Shown here: piece after piece, positions 62,173 to 64,000 of the stretch
Numbering within the stretch: position 1 is the first letter of the stretch
Layout of the letters: each line of letters begins with the position of its first letter
Assembly (NCBI GenBank): GCA_016709665.1
Contig: JADJMI010000017.1
Coordinates: 1 to 64,000, forward strand
Reading direction: 5' to 3'
DNA: 64,000 nucleotides
Origin: Betaproteobacteria bacterium
GTDB lineage: Bacteria; Pseudomonadota; Gammaproteobacteria; Burkholderiales; Usitatibacteraceae
The notes under the pieces: model-generated
Told to the model about the DNA's origin: nothing
Seen by the model: the letters and a program-made list of their open reading frames with translations, nothing else
Database searches by the model: none
Program-made: the position numbers and the translations under genes

Positions 62173-63588
62173 ATGCCCGATTCGAACCTGCTCAACGTCG
62201 AATACCGGAAGGTCGAGACACTGATCCCCTACGCCCGCAATCCGCGCACCCACAGCGATGAGCAAGTGGCGAAGATTGCGGCCAGCATCATCGAGTTCGG
62301 CTGGACCTCACCTGTCCTCGTCGATGGCGCGAGCGGCATCATCGCCGGTCACGGACGCTTGGCGGCTGCGCAGAGGCTGGGCTTAGCCGAGGTACCGGTG
62401 ATTGAACTCGCGCACCTCTCGCCCGCGCAGAAGCGCGCCTACATCATCGCGGACAATCGCCTGGCGCTCGACGCCGGCTGGAACGACGAACTGCTGGCCT
62501 TAGAGCTGGCGGAACTCACGGAGGCGGGTTACGACCTCGCGCTCACAGGATTCGACGCCACCGAGATCGAGGCACTACTGGCAGACGATGCCGACCGAGG
62601 CGGCGACCCAGAGAACGACGGCGACGGACCGGACGCGGCGGATGACGTACCCGAGGCGCCGGCCGTTCCGGTCACGCGGCCGGGCGACGTATGGCTCCTG
62701 GGGGGCCATCGCCTGATCTGCGGGGATGCAAGTGACGCCGCCGTGGTCGCAGCGCTGATGGATGGGACTCAGTCGCGCCTCTGCTTCACCTCGCCGCCCT
62801 ACGGCAACCAGCGCGACTACACCAGCGGCGGCATCACCGATTGGGATGGCCTGATGCGTGGCGTGTTCGCTCACCTGCCGATGGCCGAGGACGGCCAGGT
62901 GCTGGTCAACCTCGGGCTCATCCATCGCGACAACGAGTTCATCCCCTATTGGGATGCGTGGCTCGACTGGATGCGCACCCAAGGCTGGCGGCGCTTCGCG
63001 TGGTACGTCTGGGACCAGGGGCCGGGGATGCCGGGGGACTGGGCGGGACGGTTCGCGCCGAGCTTCGAGTTCGTCTTCCACTTCAATCGCCAGGCCCGCA
63101 AACCCAACAAGATCGTGCCCTGCAAGCACGCCGGCCAGGACTCGCACCTGCGGGCAGACGGTTCCTCCACCGCCATGCGGAGCAAGGCCGGCGAAGTGGG
63201 CGGCTGGACGCACGCAGGCCAGCCCACGCAGGAGACGCGGATCCCGGACTCGGTGATCCGCGTCATGCGCCACAAGGGGAAGATCGGCAAGGACATCGAC
63301 CACCCAGCGGTCTTCCCGGTCGCGCTGCCCGAGTTCGTGATCGAGGCCTATTCGGACAAGGGCGACATCGTATTCGAACCGTTCGGCGGAAGCGGGACTA
63401 CCATGCTGGCCGCCGAGCGAACCGGGCGCGTTTGCCACTCGGTCGAGATCGCGCCCGAGTACGTGGACGTCGCCATCAAGCGCTTTCAGCAGAACTACCC
63501 GGGCCTACCGGTGACGTTGGCAACCAGCGGAGAGTCGTTTGAGGAGGTCCGCAGGGAGCGGCTCTACCTCACCGAGGCCGCGGCATGA
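62173..63588 (+). CDS. ParB-like domain fused to DNA methyltransferase
   Basis: The first 110 residues are ParB/Sulfiredoxin-like (VETLIPYARNPRTHSDEQVAKIAASIIEFGW; IIAGHGRLAAAQRLGL), followed by a DNA methylase with TSPPYG and FEPFGGSGTTMLAAERTGR plus the EIAPEYVDVAIKR motif. Such fusions are widespread in phages and are thought to protect their DNA from restriction. It starts at ATG 62173 in a new transcription unit. Its stop overlaps the next gene. Confidence 0.88.
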   Translation: MPDSNLLNVEYRKVETLIPYARNPRTHSDEQVAKIAASIIEFGWTSPVLVDGASGIIAGHGRLAAAQRLGLAEVPVIELAHLSPAQKRAYIIADNRLALDAGWNDELLALELAELTEAGYDLALTGFDATEIEALLADDADRGGDPENDGDGPDAADDVPEAPAVPVTRPGDVWLLGGHRLICGDASDAAVVAALMDGTQSRLCFTSPPYGNQRDYTSGGITDWDGLMRGVFAHLPMAEDGQVLVNLGLIHRDNEFIPYWDAWLDWMRTQGWRRFAWYVWDQGPGMPGDWAGRFAPSFEFVFHFNRQARKPNKIVPCKHAGQDSHLRADGSSTAMRSKAGEVGGWTHAGQPTQETRIPDSVIRVMRHKGKIGKDIDHPAVFPVALPEFVIEAYSDKGDIVFEPFGGSGTTMLAAERTGRVCHSVEIAPEYVDVAIKRFQQNYPGLPVTLATSGESFEEVRRERLYLTEAAA

Positions 63589-64000
63589 CCTCCTCCTGGC
63601 TTGCCGACAAGATCGAGCGGTGGCCGACTGCGAAGCTGCTTCCCTATGCAAGGAATGCGCGGACCCATTCGGACGAGCAAGTCGCGCAGATCGCCGCCTC
63701 GATTGCGGAGTTCGGCTTCACGAACCCGATCCTCGCCGGGGCCGATGGAGTGATTGTCGCCGGCCACGGAAGGCTCGCCGCTGCGCAGAAGCTTGGCCTG
63801 GAGACGGTGCCGGTGGTCGTGCTGGATCACCTGACGCCCACGCAGCGCCGGGCGTTGGTCATTGCCGACAACCGGATCGCGGAGAACGCGGGCTGGGATG
63901 ACGACGTGCTCCGAATGGAACTCACTGCCCTGCAGGATGAGGCTTTCGATCTCGCGCTGACCGGCTTCGATGCCGATGCGTTGGCCGAAATCCTCACAGA
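63585..64000 (+). CDS. second ParB-like/methyltransferase protein (partial)
   Basis: The visible 138 residues are ParB-like and homologous to those of the previous gene (LLPYARNARTHSDEQVAQIAASIAEFGF; VIVAGHGRLAAAQKLGL). The gene runs off the window, so the catalytic part is unseen. The ATG overlaps the previous stop (ATGA). Two tandem methylase fusions are common in phages. Confidence 0.85.
   Translation, partial: MTSSWLADKIERWPTAKLLPYARNARTHSDEQVAQIAASIAEFGFTNPILAGADGVIVAGHGRLAAAQKLGLETVPVVVLDHLTPTQRRALVIADNRIAENAGWDDDVLRMELTALQDEAFDLALTGFDADALAEILT

Larger units (their letters stand above)
47832..64000. mobile_element. prophage or phage-like integrative element (left end and early region)
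   Basis: The recombinase module, repressor pair, recombination and replication genes and methylases form a contiguous phage-like block with many ATGA/GTGA overlaps. The left boundary lies between the regulator stop (47770) and 47832. The element continues past the window edge; no structural, packaging or lysis genes are seen. No attachment site or tRNA gene was recognised. Confidence 0.8.

Overview
The window is a piece of a GC-rich proteobacterial chromosome. It is most likely a betaproteobacterium, judging by the mix of nap, soxCD, FisR/persulfide dioxygenase and a NuoE-NuoF-type formate dehydrogenase; taxonomy was not tested. The lifestyle suggested is a respiring, facultatively denitrifying organism that handles reduced sulfur and one-carbon units. 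From about 47.8 kb to the right edge the window enters a prophage or related integrative element.

Region 1 (1-12.1 kb): the end of a hybrid histidine kinase; a periplasmic nitrate reductase operon napDAGHB on the minus strand, with no napC in view and one frameshift in napA; a YtkA-like/MauG-type dihaem fusion; a YSC84 lipid-binding protein; and a two-gene sensor plus HD-GYP c-di-GMP phosphodiesterase unit. Near-identical FNR-type boxes (TTGAC-N4-ATCAA) sit before napD and before the sensor. Region 2 (12.2-23.5 kb): soxCD-like sulfur/sulfite dehydrogenase, a YcgR/PilZ protein, a UxaA/GarD-family dehydratase, a BNR-repeat protein with a MoaD/ThiS-like partner, two paralogous secreted proteins around an M48 protease, and an ammonium transporter flanked by 19-bp direct repeats.

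Region 3 (23.5-30.1 kb) is a sulfane-sulfur module. It has a badly frameshifted YeeE/YedE importer, a FisR sigma-54 activator with Cys53/64/71, a candidate sigma-54 promoter with upstream palindromes, an ETHE1-type persulfide dioxygenase, a NifX-like protein and a TDT-family exporter. A bicupin and a DUF2202 protein follow.

Region 4 (30.8-47.8 kb) is the most interesting part. A tightly overlapping minus-strand operon encodes a PanB-like protein with altered metal ligands, an ABC importer (binding protein, two permeases, two ATPases, one fused to a cyclic-nucleotide-binding-type domain), a MetF-MetV-like fusion, NAD-type formate dehydrogenase (fdhB, fdhA), a FolB-like protein, fhs and folD. 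Together these could import a compound, move its C1 unit onto tetrahydrofolate and oxidise it to CO2. A divergent Crp/Fnr regulator has two TGTCGC-N4-GCGACA palindromes in the shared promoter region.

Region 5 (47.8-64 kb) is a prophage-like element: integration module (serine recombinase, DUF2924), XRE/ImmA repressor pair, two unknown genes, then recombination and replication genes (Sak4-like ATPase, DUF669-like protein, PD-(D/E)XK nuclease, primase-helicase, RuvC) and tandem ParB-methylase fusions. Single-base indels in G/C runs break at least eight otherwise intact genes, which points to uncorrected sequencing errors rather than gene decay.
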